Shown here in pieces: positions 24,974 through 31,013 of a stretch of 36,522 bases of DNA. The notes below the pieces were generated by a model, which had not been told where the DNA came from, searched no databases, and was given only the letters and a program-made list of their open reading frames with translations. The stretch covers positions 1 to 36,522 of the IMG/VR virus record IMGVR_UViG_3300017717_000024; one strand, given 5' to 3'. The stretch comes from a virus. A program made the position numbers and the translations under genes. Position 1 is the first letter of the stretch. Each line of letters begins with the position of its first letter.

Positions 24974-25725
24974 GAGTTATTTTCAGCCAGAGTATCTATC
25001 TTTTTTCTTGCAATCAAATAATCTCTTTCAAGTTCAGCTATGTGTTCCATAGCACTAGCAGTTAATTGGGCCTCAGAAGGATATTCGAGCCAGCTTGTTA
25101 CTACATATTTATCTTGATTGATAGCGGGTAGCCCTCTATGATAGTAGGGAATATCGCAGGGTAGTACCAATATTGTTCCCGCCATCGCCTTTACTTTTGT
25201 ATCAAAATACGGTACCTCTGTTTCTCCTCCGTTTTCAATTGTGTTTAAATATAAAAGAGGAGCAAGAAATCTAGTTGTGGTAAACGGAGAGGACTCTATA
25301 TGTAATCCTGGGTATCCCAAGGAACCTTCAGGATACTTTTGTACCTGACAAGAAGTTAGGTTTAGCGGAGGGCCGACACTAAGAGGATTGAGTACTTGTA
25401 GACTATTAGATAAATATTCGCAATATAAATTGCAACTAACGTGCATAGCATTTAAAATAAGGTTAACCAGCTTTAGTTGCTTTTCTGGTCTATAAGCAAA
25501 CTTAAAGTTTTTACTAAATAGACCAGAATCCAGCATAAGTTGAAGATCTATAGAATCTTTTACACTTGTGTTCGGCCCCCCATGTACAGAGCCTACATGC
25601 CCCAAACCCTCTTCGACAGCCTCCTCAAAAAAATCAATAATTGATTGACAATCTTCTTTAGAGATTATACTGGGAAACACTCCTATACCATTATTGATGG
25701 TATATTCCTCTTCATAGAAATACAT
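24970..25725 (-). CDS. 2-oxoglutarate/Fe(II)-dependent oxygenase (prolyl-4-hydroxylase-like)
   Basis: 251 residues. N-terminal 'FPSIISKEDCQSIIDFFEE' is the usual start of P4H-type oxygenases. Iron ligands are inferred as His in 'PGLHIESSPFTTTRFLA' (H-x-E in place of the common H-x-D) and the distal His in 'LPCDIPYYHRGLPAI', with a Lys/Arg further on ('INQDKYVVTSWLEY') to bind 2-oxoglutarate. 'YLNTIENGGETEVPYF' is a typical core strand pair. The substrate is unknown; phage homologues could modify proteins or nucleic acids. It is the last gene of the lysis operon and ends immediately before the promoter at 24945, its stop codon overlapping the -35 box. Confidence 0.82.
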   Translation of the reverse strand: MYFYEEEYTINNGIGVFPSIISKEDCQSIIDFFEEAVEEGLGHVGSVHGGPNTSVKDSIDLQLMLDSGLFSKNFKFAYRPEKQLKLVNLILNAMHVSCNLYCEYLSNSLQVLNPLSVGPPLNLTSCQVQKYPEGSLGYPGLHIESSPFTTTRFLAPLLYLNTIENGGETEVPYFDTKVKAMAGTILVLPCDIPYYHRGLPAINQDKYVVTSWLEYPSEAQLTASAMEHIAELERDYLIARKKIDTLAENNS

Positions 25726-25727
25726 AA

Positions 25728-26090
25728 CTACGCCTCAACGTCTAGTTTCCATTGGCAAATATTTCTTCGTGAGTCTTTATTCTTTTTAAGCATATAAATG
25801 CTATTTGCATCAATAAACCAGCTTTTGCCGGCTTTTCGTGCGTCATAGAATACAGAATAAGTAAAATATGTTGCAAAGACTGCAGCGATATGCCCGAATA
25901 TTAGAGGCAGCAACCCCGCCCAACCAGCAATCAGAGCACTAAATGTAGCTGACCATATAATAGAAAGAACCATCATATAGTAACATTGCAAACTAATGTC
26001 TCCAATAAATCTAAGTGGGTTATACTTTAGGTCCATAATTGACTCCCAGGAATAGAAGCCCTTCATAAAAAACTGTAATATCTTTTCCAC
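25728..26090 (-). CDS. Membrane protein downstream of lysozyme
   Basis: 120 residues starting at a GTG (VEKILQFFMKG) that overlaps the TAG stop of the lysozyme gene (TAGTG), so it is likely coupled. It has two or three hydrophobic segments, 'YYMMVLSIIWSATFSALIAG' and 'LLPLIFGHIAAVFATYFTY', then a polar tail. It could be a second holin/antiholin or an unrelated inner-membrane protein; no lysis motif confirms this. Confidence 0.6.
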   Translation of the reverse strand: MEKILQFFMKGFYSWESIMDLKYNPLRFIGDISLQCYYMMVLSIIWSATFSALIAGWAGLLPLIFGHIAAVFATYFTYSVFYDARKAGKSWFIDANSIYMLKKNKDSRRNICQWKLDVEA

Positions 26091-26536
26091 TATACCGCCT
26101 CTAATCTTTTCATGAGTCTTTCGGCCCGTGTCGGTACTTGTCGGTACCAAAGAGAATCCCTTCCCTCCTTTGCTGCCTCGCACCAATCCTCATTATTGAG
26201 AGCTGCGTGCATCTTTTTAAACTTTGACAAACGAGGGCGGCCTAAGTTAAACATCATATTTACTAGAATCTCTTGCACTTCGCTAGGCCACTCTTCAAAA
26301 TACGACTCTCGATATAAAATCAGACACTCTCGCACAGCAGTATGTAAATCATTCATAAATGCTGACTGTACTCGTTCGGCGCTAACCTGCGTTCCAATTT
26401 CTTGCCCGTATTCGTCGTCATCGCGAGTTACTAAATGCCCGACTCCAAAAGTAGGATACCCCAAATGGTCCCTGTAAATCTCATACTTGACTCCTTCGTC
26501 AATCTTAAGCTGTTCGTACACTCTGTCTGTGTTCAT
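26090..26536 (-). CDS. T4-type lysozyme (endolysin)
   Basis: 148 residues of the glycoside hydrolase 24 family. The catalytic triad of T4 lysozyme is visible: Glu in 'QLKIDEGVKYEIY' (about 14), Asp in 'YRDHLGYPTFGVGH' (about 23) and Thr in the same stretch (about 29). 'NMMFNLGRPRLSKFKKM' and 'RDSLWYRQVPTRAERLMKRL' are conserved later blocks. No signal peptide, so release depends on a holin. It cleaves host peptidoglycan at the end of infection. It overlaps the small ORF at 26505 by 32 nt. Confidence 0.95.
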   Translation of the reverse strand: MNTDRVYEQLKIDEGVKYEIYRDHLGYPTFGVGHLVTRDDDEYGQEIGTQVSAERVQSAFMNDLHTAVRECLILYRESYFEEWPSEVQEILVNMMFNLGRPRLSKFKKMHAALNNEDWCEAAKEGRDSLWYRQVPTRAERLMKRLEAV

Positions 26537-26642
26537 TTGCCTTCTGCTCCTTTCGTATCTTTTCTTGCTTATTCCAAACTTTATAAATCCTTCCGGATTT
26601 CATAACTTTATAAATTTTTCTATAGGTTGTTATTAATACCAT
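26505..26642 (-). CDS. Small basic ORF, 45 aa
   Basis: 45 very basic residues (MVLITTYRKIYKVMKSGR...), ATG at 26642 with GGAG 6 nt upstream. It overlaps the Cys-rich ORF before it and lysozyme after it. No family is recognised; the overlap pattern and good ribosome-binding site make it plausible but not certain. Confidence 0.45.
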   Translation of the reverse strand: MVLITTYRKIYKVMKSGRIYKVWNKQEKIRKEQKANEHRQSVRTA

Positions 26643-26829
26643 CCGCTTCTCCATACCAATTCCATCTAGCACAAGTACAGCCTTCACCCCCACAGTTGGG
26701 GCAGACATCCTTAAATAAAGGGGCTTCCGCCTCCATCATTTGAGCCATTTTCTTCTGTTGGTTACTGATTACATCTCTTTGATTTAACAAATCTTGTTGC
26801 TGTTTATATAGTTTTTCTTCTAGTTTCAT
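26620..26829 (-). CDS. Small zinc-ribbon coiled-coil protein
   Basis: 69 residues: a helical N-terminus 'MKLEEKLYKQQQDLLNQRDV' (coiled coil), then a four-Cys cluster 'CPNCGGEGCTC' that would bind zinc. The ATG at 26829 has GGAG 7 nt upstream. It lies between the holin and lysozyme genes; a role in lysis timing is possible but not shown. Confidence 0.55.
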   Translation of the reverse strand: MKLEEKLYKQQQDLLNQRDVISNQQKKMAQMMEAEAPLFKDVCPNCGGEGCTCARWNWYGEADGINNNL

Positions 26830-26843
26830 TAATGTTCTCCGCT

Positions 26844-27254
26844 TCATTTTTCTCTGGCAATTCCTTTTGCCTTTTCATATGAACGCATTCCACCCAGTCC
26901 TAGCATACCTAATAATACTGGCATCATTGTTTCCAGCTCTATTAGAGGTACCACTACAGGGCTTCCCGCAAGAGCCAATCCAAAGTTAGTCATGGGTACG
27001 ATAATAAAATTCGACAACATACCTAGGCCGCAGATCCAGCCAATCGCAGGGCGCCAGCCTGCCACAAACAATGACTTGTGTGCTGCTTCTGTTTTGTTTA
27101 CTTCCACCTGTGCCATAACTTCGGCATGGTGCTGTTTTTCTGCAAGGGTCGCAATCTCATGCGCAAGCCTGTTTGCTTCATCCTTGTCTACAATAAATTC
27201 TGATACTAGACCGCTTACTGGTCCAACCAGTTCTTTTAAAAATCCTAATGCCAT
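26844..27254 (-). CDS. Holin (3-TM family)
   Basis: 136 residues. An amphipathic N-terminus (ALGFLKELVGPVSGLVSEF) and a charged helix with 'EANRLAHEIATLAEKQHHAE' precede 'AGWRPAIGWICGLGMLSNFI', a block typical of the holin-of-three-TMs family (Phage_holin_3, also found in gene transfer agents). Further hydrophobic segments follow: 'VPMTNFGLALAGSPVVVPLI' and 'MMPVLLGMLGLGGM'. It should form pores that release the lysozyme encoded at 26090. A terminator-like hairpin lies directly upstream at 27270. Confidence 0.85.
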   Translation of the reverse strand: MALGFLKELVGPVSGLVSEFIVDKDEANRLAHEIATLAEKQHHAEVMAQVEVNKTEAAHKSLFVAGWRPAIGWICGLGMLSNFIIVPMTNFGLALAGSPVVVPLIELETMMPVLLGMLGLGGMRSYEKAKGIAREK

Positions 27255-27269
27255 TTTCTTTCTTCCACT

Positions 27270-27293
27270 AAAAACGGGGCCTGTTAGACCCCG
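27270..27293 (-). terminator. Rho-independent terminator-like hairpin upstream of holin
   Basis: Minus strand CGGGGTC-TAACA-GGCCCCG followed by TTTTT; seven pairs including one G.U. It lies between the small membrane ORFs and the holin gene, which would attenuate transcription into lysis genes if it works as a terminator. Confidence 0.7.
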
Positions 27294-27299
27294 CCCCGA

Positions 27300-27413
27300 T
27301 CATGCTACTGCAATTACCCCTAAGGTTCCAAATAGTACCATCATGGCACCAATGAAGTCACATAGAATGCCATCGCAGGCAATATCTTCCATCGTATACT
27401 TAATGTATTTCAC
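27300..27413 (-). CDS. Small membrane peptide, 37 aa
   Basis: 37 residues from a GTG (27413) with GGAG 6 nt upstream, ending in 'GAMMVLFGTLGVIAVA', one probable membrane helix. It stops just before the terminator-like hairpin. Function unknown; placement in the lysis region invites a holin/antiholin guess. Confidence 0.45.
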   Translation of the reverse strand: MKYIKYTMEDIACDGILCDFIGAMMVLFGTLGVIAVA

Positions 27414-27432
27414 TTCAGTCTCCACTTGGGCG

Positions 27433-27522
27433 TTATATAAGGTGCTCCGGCCTTAGAATCTGTAATGCAAAATAAGTAATCATTACCAAGCAGCCTAGAT
27501 GTGTTCCTGTTACTTTACTCAT
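27433..27522 (-). CDS. Very small hydrophobic ORF, 29 aa
   Basis: 29 residues (MSKVTGTHLGCLVMITYFAL...) whose ATG overlaps the end of the previous ORF out of frame. The ribosome-binding site is weak (AGGA at wide spacing). Included as a possible coupled peptide; low confidence. Confidence 0.3.
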   Translation of the reverse strand: MSKVTGTHLGCLVMITYFALQILRPEHLI

Positions 27523-27676
27523 AAAATATCTCATCCTTTTCCAGATCAATTCTACCAGTGGCGTGCAGAAAATCTAGTGCTGCCTCGATGCCTTTTTGGT
27601 GTCCTATCTTGAAGCTGGTGTACCCACATCCAGCAACGCAAATAAAGAACAACATTATAACTTCGGGGGTAAGCAT
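27515..27676 (-). CDS. Small membrane/lipoprotein-like protein, 53 aa
   Basis: 53 residues starting MLTPEVIMLFFICVAGCGYT, a membrane anchor with lipobox-like 'CVAGC', then 'SFKIGHQKGIEAALDFLHAT', a 'G..KG...A..FL...G.I' pattern seen in small phage membrane proteins. The ATG (27676) has a perfect AAGGAG at optimal spacing and follows the promoter at 27728, so it is the first gene of the lysis operon. Confidence 0.6.
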   Translation of the reverse strand: MLTPEVIMLFFICVAGCGYTSFKIGHQKGIEAALDFLHATGRIDLEKDEIFYE

Positions 27677-27727
27677 ATAGAAGCTCCTTAGCCAACTTGG
27701 TTTTACTTATATTCAGATTCAACGGAT

Positions 27728-27756
27728 ATTATAATCGAATTCAAATAAAATGTCAA
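27728..27756 (-). promoter_or_regulatory. Sigma70-type promoter (TTGACA-17-TATAAT)
   Basis: -35 TTGACA (27756-27751), 17 bp, -10 TATAAT (27733-27728). It drives the lysis cassette and diverges from the plus-strand promoter at 27801, only 45 bp away. Confidence 0.87.
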
Positions 27757-27800
27757 GGAATATTTTTTATGTGTTAGCTTGGAACATATAAAAATAATAC

Positions 27801-27829
27801 TTGACATTCGAAGTTGTATCTACTATAAT
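27801..27829 (+). promoter_or_regulatory. Sigma70-type promoter on the plus strand (TTGACA-17-TATAAT)
   Basis: TTGACA (27801-27806), 17 bp, TATAAT (27824-27829). The ATG at 27852 follows closely. It starts the plus-strand island that includes the bS21 gene. Confidence 0.87.
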
Positions 27830-27851
27830 TATACTTGTAATTGGAAGAACT

Positions 27852-28043
27852 ATGAAACAATACACTAAACGACCGTGGTCTCACGAAGAAAGAGTACTGC
27901 TGTCAGATACCTACCATAGCAGCGATAGAGATCGCTTAGAGACATTATTTCCTGACCGAAGCTATAACGCCTGTGTAAAGCAAGCAAAGTATTTAAGAGA
28001 CCGAGGTTGGGTATTTAAGAGGAACAATAATGCCCAGAAATAA
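27852..28043 (+). CDS. Small Myb/SANT-like DNA-binding protein
   Basis: 63 residues. 'RPWSHEERVLLSDTY' and 'DRLETLFPDRSYNACVKQAK' form a tri-helical Myb/SANT-like unit with the two spaced Trp/aromatic residues and basic third helix. A DNA-binding role is inferred. The ATG at 27852 has GGAAG upstream and follows the promoter; the longer frame from 27801 would start inside it. Confidence 0.6.
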   Translation: MKQYTKRPWSHEERVLLSDTYHSSDRDRLETLFPDRSYNACVKQAKYLRDRGWVFKRNNNAQK

Positions 28044-28173
28044 ACTAAATGCAGAAGAACTGTTTGAACAACTCGAACTAGAATTGGAAGTGCCGGAACT
28101 TGATTTCGACGATGATTACTACCATGAACCTAGCGAGATGGACGAATGGTCTGATTTTGATCCGGATTGTTAA
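28030..28173 (+). CDS. Acidic small protein, 47 aa
   Basis: 47 residues, strongly acidic (MPRNKLNAEELFEQLELELE... with a run of Asp in the middle). The ATG (28030) has GGAA upstream, overlaps the Myb-like gene by 14 nt, and its stop forms TAATG with the bS21 ORF. It could be a small inhibitor or mimic of nucleic acid; unknown. Confidence 0.55.
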   Translation: MPRNKLNAEELFEQLELELEVPELDFDDDYYHEPSEMDEWSDFDPDC

Positions 28174-28367
28174 TGAGAGTAGCAGTCCGCAATAACAATA
28201 TAACCAGTGCCCTTAGAATTCTGAAAAGAAGTACAAAAGAAGATCTAGCAGAGTTAAAAGAGAAACAGCACTATACTAAACCAAGTGCTAAACGCAATAA
28301 AGCAAAGCAAGCTGCACGAATACGAGAACAGAAAAGGCAAAGGAATGAGAACAAGAATAGAATCTAA
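28173..28367 (+). CDS. rpsU: Ribosomal protein bS21 homologue
   Basis: 64 residues, very basic. 'MRVAVRNNNITSALRILKRS', 'LKEKQHYTKPSAKRNKAKQA' and an Arg/Lys/Gln-rich tail match bacterial bS21 ('..ALRRFKR....E.....YEKP...R..AK..A'), including Y-x-K-P and R-x-(x)-A-K. bS21 binds the 30S platform near the anti-Shine-Dalgarno region and helps mRNA initiation; phages are known to carry bS21 genes (family knowledge). A phage copy would compete with the host bS21 and could favour phage mRNAs. The ATG overlaps the upstream stop (TAATG) and lies in the plus-strand operon; it overlaps the MazG-like gene. Confidence 0.85.
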   Translation: MRVAVRNNNITSALRILKRSTKEDLAELKEKQHYTKPSAKRNKAKQAARIREQKRQRNENKNRI

Positions 28368-28734
28368 CTTTGAATCAGTTGGAGATTTTATGGAGTCTTT
28401 TGGACAAGAGGTACATAACGAACCTACTCTTCGAGACTCAGGAACGCAGCAGTTACGATATGATCTGATTGACGAAGAGCTAGAAGAATTAAAGATGGCT
28501 TTCGACAATGATGATATTGTAGAGATAGCAGATGCACTCACCGACCTACTCTATGTAGTCTATGGAGCAGGTCACGCTTTTGGAATTGATCTAGATGAAT
28601 GCTTTCTCGAAGTACACGAAAGCAATATGTCAAAGCTGGGGGAAGGTGGTAGACCTATCTATCGTGAAGATGGAAAAGTATTAAAAGGGCCCGACTACTT
28701 TCCTCCTAATTTAAAGGAGATATTAGATGTTTAA
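28345..28734 (+). CDS. MazG-like nucleotide pyrophosphohydrolase
   Basis: 129 residues beginning MRTRIESNFESVGDFMESFG. 'DLIDEELEELKMAFDNDDIV' and 'EIADALTDLLYVVYGAGHAF' give the E-E-x-x-E...D-x-x-x-D pattern of MazG-family all-alpha NTP pyrophosphatases, with the C-terminal 'EVHESNMSKLGEGGRPI' block that is typical of phage members. It would hydrolyse (d)NTPs or ppGpp-related nucleotides; substrate unknown. The ATG at 28345 fits the domain boundary better than the upstream start at 28285, which overlaps bS21. Confidence 0.82.
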   Translation: MRTRIESNFESVGDFMESFGQEVHNEPTLRDSGTQQLRYDLIDEELEELKMAFDNDDIVEIADALTDLLYVVYGAGHAFGIDLDECFLEVHESNMSKLGEGGRPIYREDGKVLKGPDYFPPNLKEILDV

Positions 28735-28912
28735 GAATGTAACAACAGCAGTTGATTGGTATGTAAACGACCTAACCGAAAGAAGTTGGACTATCTGGGT
28801 ATTACCCAATTTACAGATAGAAAAGTACCGACTTTCTTTCAATAAAGGACTTACTATAAATTTTGCCTGGCTTATTTTCTCAGTCGAACTCGACGTAAAC
28901 TGGGGAGAGTAA
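28727..28912 (+). CDS. Phage protein of unknown function, 61 aa
   Basis: 61 residues, aromatic-rich with amphipathic strand pattern (MFKNVTTAVDWYVNDLTERS and 'INFAWLIFSVELDVNWGE'). AAAGGAG precedes the ATG at good spacing; overlaps the MazG-like gene by 8 nt and the next ORF by 1 nt. No family recognised. Confidence 0.6.
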   Translation: MFKNVTTAVDWYVNDLTERSWTIWVLPNLQIEKYRLSFNKGLTINFAWLIFSVELDVNWGE

Positions 28913-29067
28913 TGGGTCTAGGATGGGACGATGGTTTTCCTCCTGCTTCAGAGTTCTGGGAACACTGGTGTAGGAGTGAGGCCGATATAATTTCTACAGA
29001 GAAGGGATACCCCTGTAATTGGTGTGGAATAAAAGAGGAGGATTTAGAAAATGAATCCAATAGTTAA
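28912..29067 (+). CDS. Small Cys-containing protein, 51 aa
   Basis: 51 residues starting MGLGWDDGFPPASEFWEHWC, with 'GYPCNWCG' (CxxC) that could bind metal with the earlier Cys. The ATG overlaps the upstream stop as TAATG and the stop overlaps the lipoprotein gene. Unknown function. Confidence 0.55.
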   Translation: MGLGWDDGFPPASEFWEHWCRSEADIISTEKGYPCNWCGIKEEDLENESNS

Positions 29068-29323
29068 AATACTTCCTGTAGTAGCAATACTGCAGGGATG
29101 CACATGGTATGGAGAATTTGAACATATTTCCAGTATTCCAAATGGTACTCCATTTAATGATCGAAGCGAAACGTCTACAGATATTGTGTGGACAGGATTA
29201 AGAGTAGAAAAGAATACTTGGTATGTGGATGCTGGGGTAGGGTATGAAACATCTTCAGAGTTTGAAGGCCGTAACCCCTATGGCAGGTTTAAGGTCGGCA
29301 AGAATATTAAAACGTGGGAGTGA
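29051..29323 (+). CDS. Lipoprotein
   Basis: 90 residues. Signal peptide 'MNPIVKILPVVAILQGC' with lipobox L-Q-G-C (Cys 17), then a beta-rich polar part with several aromatic residues ('VEKNTWYVDAGVGYETSS'), which may form a small periplasmic or outer-membrane domain. It might act in envelope modification or superinfection exclusion (guess). GAGGAGG upstream of the ATG is a strong Shine-Dalgarno. Confidence 0.7.
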   Translation: MNPIVKILPVVAILQGCTWYGEFEHISSIPNGTPFNDRSETSTDIVWTGLRVEKNTWYVDAGVGYETSSEFEGRNPYGRFKVGKNIKTWE

Positions 29324-29327
29324 GAAT

Positions 29328-29528
29328 ATGGAAATCAGTGCTGTTGCCCCTGTAGTGGGCAATGCGGGGTATACCTCTAGAGTTCAACATGATGTGGTTA
29401 CCACCGTCTCGAAGGCAGGCGATGGTACACACAAAATTAATCAAGATCACTATGTTACTACTATATACGACCGTAACGGTCAACTATCTACAGTTCAAAA
29501 GAGTTACTCGGTAAATTACCTCGTTTAG
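29328..29528 (+). CDS. Small protein of unknown function, 66 aa
   Basis: 66 residues starting MEISAVAPVVGNAGYTSRVQ, with an 'HDVVTTVSKAGDGTHKINQD' beta pattern. GGGAG lies 7 nt before the ATG. It ends in a 41-nt tail overlap with the converging gene at 29488, so transcription from both sides meets here without an obvious terminator. Confidence 0.55.
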   Translation: MEISAVAPVVGNAGYTSRVQHDVVTTVSKAGDGTHKINQDHYVTTIYDRNGQLSTVQKSYSVNYLV

Positions 29529-29685
29529 AAGTCTCTGCCGGAGCCTCTCTTTCCTTCCTATCAATATACTCTTTAATAGCCTCTATTATAGCACTCTCAA
29601 GCAGCACTGCAGTCTCTTCTGGGGTCAGATCAACTACTAAGGTTGCTGACCCATCTTCATTCTCTGTATATTGTTCAACTTTCAT
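29488..29685 (-). CDS. Small conserved phage protein, 65 aa
   Basis: 65 residues: 'MKVEQYTENEDGSATLVVDL' followed by a helix 'ETAVLLESAIIEAIKEYI'. The 'TENEDGSA...DLT.EE' layout resembles small phage proteins of unknown role. It overlaps the upstream gene by 11 nt and runs into the opposing gene for 41 nt. Confidence 0.6.
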   Translation of the reverse strand: MKVEQYTENEDGSATLVVDLTPEETAVLLESAIIEAIKEYIDRKEREAPAETSKRGNLPSNSFEL

Positions 29686-29950
29686 ACACTTCTCCGTATA
29701 TTCTATGTAAGAGGTTCTCTAAGTTTTGCATGATCTGATAATACTCTTTTTCAGGTGCAAATAAAGCTCCGTCTTTGTAAATGAACTGATCCATGTCTAC
29801 TCGCAATTCGTGAATCGCTTGAGCAAGATCAAGTTTAGGCTCTATCTCTCGTCGTAGATCTTGTAGCTTTAGATTCAATACTGATATCTCTAAAGCTGTG
29901 AGATCCATTCTTTCCGCGTAGTCGAGTATGTCTTCTACTGCTTTGTTCAT
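29675..29950 (-). CDS. Helical phage protein of unknown function
   Basis: 91 residues from MNKAVEDILDYAERMDLT. Almost entirely alpha-helical, with Leu-heptads in the middle ('LEISVLNLKLQDLRREIEPK') suggesting oligomerisation. The ATG at 29950 is preferred because it fits after the upstream stop (29953) better than the TTG/ATG at 29962. Confidence 0.6.
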   Translation of the reverse strand: MNKAVEDILDYAERMDLTALEISVLNLKLQDLRREIEPKLDLAQAIHELRVDMDQFIYKDGALFAPEKEYYQIMQNLENLLHRIYGEVYES

Positions 29951-29952
29951 TG

Positions 29953-30342
29953 TTACCTCCAAAGGTGTGTAAAGTATTTTCCAAATAATTCGAAACCATT
30001 CTGCATTCTTTTGTTTTCCTCAGAGTTTGGATAGCCATCCTGGAAGTCGTTTCGAAAAAGGTCAAAGGCATAGATCATTTCACTCAATACCCACTCCCAC
30101 TGTTTTTCATAGATGTCAAACTCCTCTTCCTCCGTCAAATCTTCTTTCAATTGTAGAAAATCGGGAACATCGCTCTGCTCTAGAGTTGTAGGAAAGGACA
30201 ATGCATCTGCCTTGAATTTTACTAGCATTGGATATATGATACGAGATAACGTATGGTCCATACTCCAAGTATCGTAGTCGTGAATTTGAATTACCTCTGT
30301 CTCTCCATTCTTGGGTTCAAAGGTTGGAATGTATACTAACAT
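29953..30342 (-). CDS. Conserved phage protein of unknown function
   Basis: 129 residues: 'TEVIQIHDYDTWSMDHTLSR' and 'IIYPMLVKFKADALSFPTTL', then an acidic middle and 'QWEWVLSEMIYAFDLFRNDF'. The pattern 'W..D.TLS.II.PML..fK...' is conserved in marine T4-like phages, function unknown. GGAG upstream of the ATG is good. No family promoter lies just upstream; the nearest sequence is the structured non-coding stretch. Confidence 0.68.
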   Translation of the reverse strand: MLVYIPTFEPKNGETEVIQIHDYDTWSMDHTLSRIIYPMLVKFKADALSFPTTLEQSDVPDFLQLKEDLTEEEEFDIYEKQWEWVLSEMIYAFDLFRNDFQDGYPNSEENKRMQNGFELFGKYFTHLWR

Positions 30343-30439
30343 GATCTCTCCTAAAACTTTTTTTAGTTTGTGTTAACGAAGTCAACATTTATTTTCTTCT
30401 GACCTTCCAAAAATAGTACTTTTCTTATGCCAAAAACTG

Positions 30440-30448
30440 TGATATAAT
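30440..30448 (+). promoter_or_regulatory. Possible extended -10 promoter
   Basis: TGATATAAT matches the extended -10 (TGnTATAAT). No -35 near TTGACA is seen. Its transcript would run through the three hairpins. Confidence 0.4.
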
Positions 30449-30483
30449 TTATTAAAATTGATACTCAATAAGATTGCTTTACG

Positions 30484-30669
30484 ATTTCATACTACTCGTT
30501 GTTGCGAGATAGTTTGAAATTTTTATGCGATTGGAGTGGAATCGGAATTAAGGGAGATTCCATCTCCAAACCCATAAGATTATTGAAAGTGATATCAAGT
30601 AACAACTAATCCCCGCATTTATCATTACAAAGTATGTAATTTAATCAACTCTGTAATTCCCGGATAAAT
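30484..30669. ncRNA. Candidate structured RNA with three stem-loops
   Basis: Hairpin 1 (30484-30520): ATTTCA / TGAAAT, then ACT / AGT, then CTCG / CGAG with loop TTGTTG. Hairpin 2 (30531-30569): TTGGAGTGGAATC with GATTCCATCTCCAA, 13 pairs with one bulged base. Hairpin 3 (30617-30669): ATTTATC / GATAAAT enclosing ATTACA, which can pair with either of two TGTAAT copies. Strand is uncertain; the extended -10 at 30440 favours plus. It may be an sRNA, a regulatory leader or a protein-binding site. No known family was recognised. Confidence 0.5.
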
Positions 30670-30750
30670 CAAATAACCCCGCGCTAAACAATTCTTATTC
30701 TACCCTAACTAAAAATCCGTTCTAATTTCGCCCAATCGCGATCAAAATTT

Positions 30751-30945
30751 TTAAGCGAGTAACCGCTTTATTCGTTGTATTGCACCTGTTTGAGTTGGAT
30801 ACTTTTGTAAATCTTTCTCAATTGTGATTAATTTGTAGAACTTGATCTCTTCGTCGCCGTGGTTCTCATAGTGTTCATAGAGTTTAATCTGTTTATTTTC
30901 ACTAGAGTAAGTACCTACTAGATAAGGCTCTCTTAGATAGCGCAC
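30751..30945 (-). CDS. Small phage protein, 64 aa
   Basis: 64 residues beginning at a GTG (VRYLREPYLVGTYSSENKQI) with GGAG 8 nt upstream. It has a mixed beta-alpha profile and a basic C-terminus (GAIQRIKRLL). No family recognised; overlaps a tiny hydrophobic ORF. Confidence 0.55.
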   Translation of the reverse strand: MRYLREPYLVGTYSSENKQIKLYEHYENHGDEEIKFYKLITIEKDLQKYPTQTGAIQRIKRLLA

Positions 30946-31013
30946 TGTATTAACTCCACTTGAAGGTATCCAATTGCTAACCCCGCTACGGCCCCGAGAA
31001 TTATGTAATACAT
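30933..31013 (-). CDS. Possible hydrophobic peptide, 26 aa
   Basis: 26 residues, 'MYYIILGAVAGLAIGYLQVE'; a GxxxG-like single helix. The ATG lies in the end of the upstream gene and the stop in the start of the next gene. It is compatible with a membrane peptide but evidence is weak. Confidence 0.3.
   Translation of the reverse strand: MYYIILGAVAGLAIGYLQVELIQCAI

Larger units (their letters stand above)
30343..30750. other. Non-coding stretch between minus-strand genes
   Basis: About 400 bases without a credible gene. It contains a TTGACT at about 30380 on the minus strand without a -10 at 17 bp, an extended -10 on the plus strand at 30440, and three stem-loops (30484-30669) listed separately. 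It is one of the larger gaps in a window that otherwise has nearly no spacing. Confidence 0.7.

Noticed and set aside
30375-30385. TTGACT on the minus strand upstream of the 30342 gene as a promoter
   Set aside because: No -10 box at 16-18 bp; the downstream part is an A-tract.
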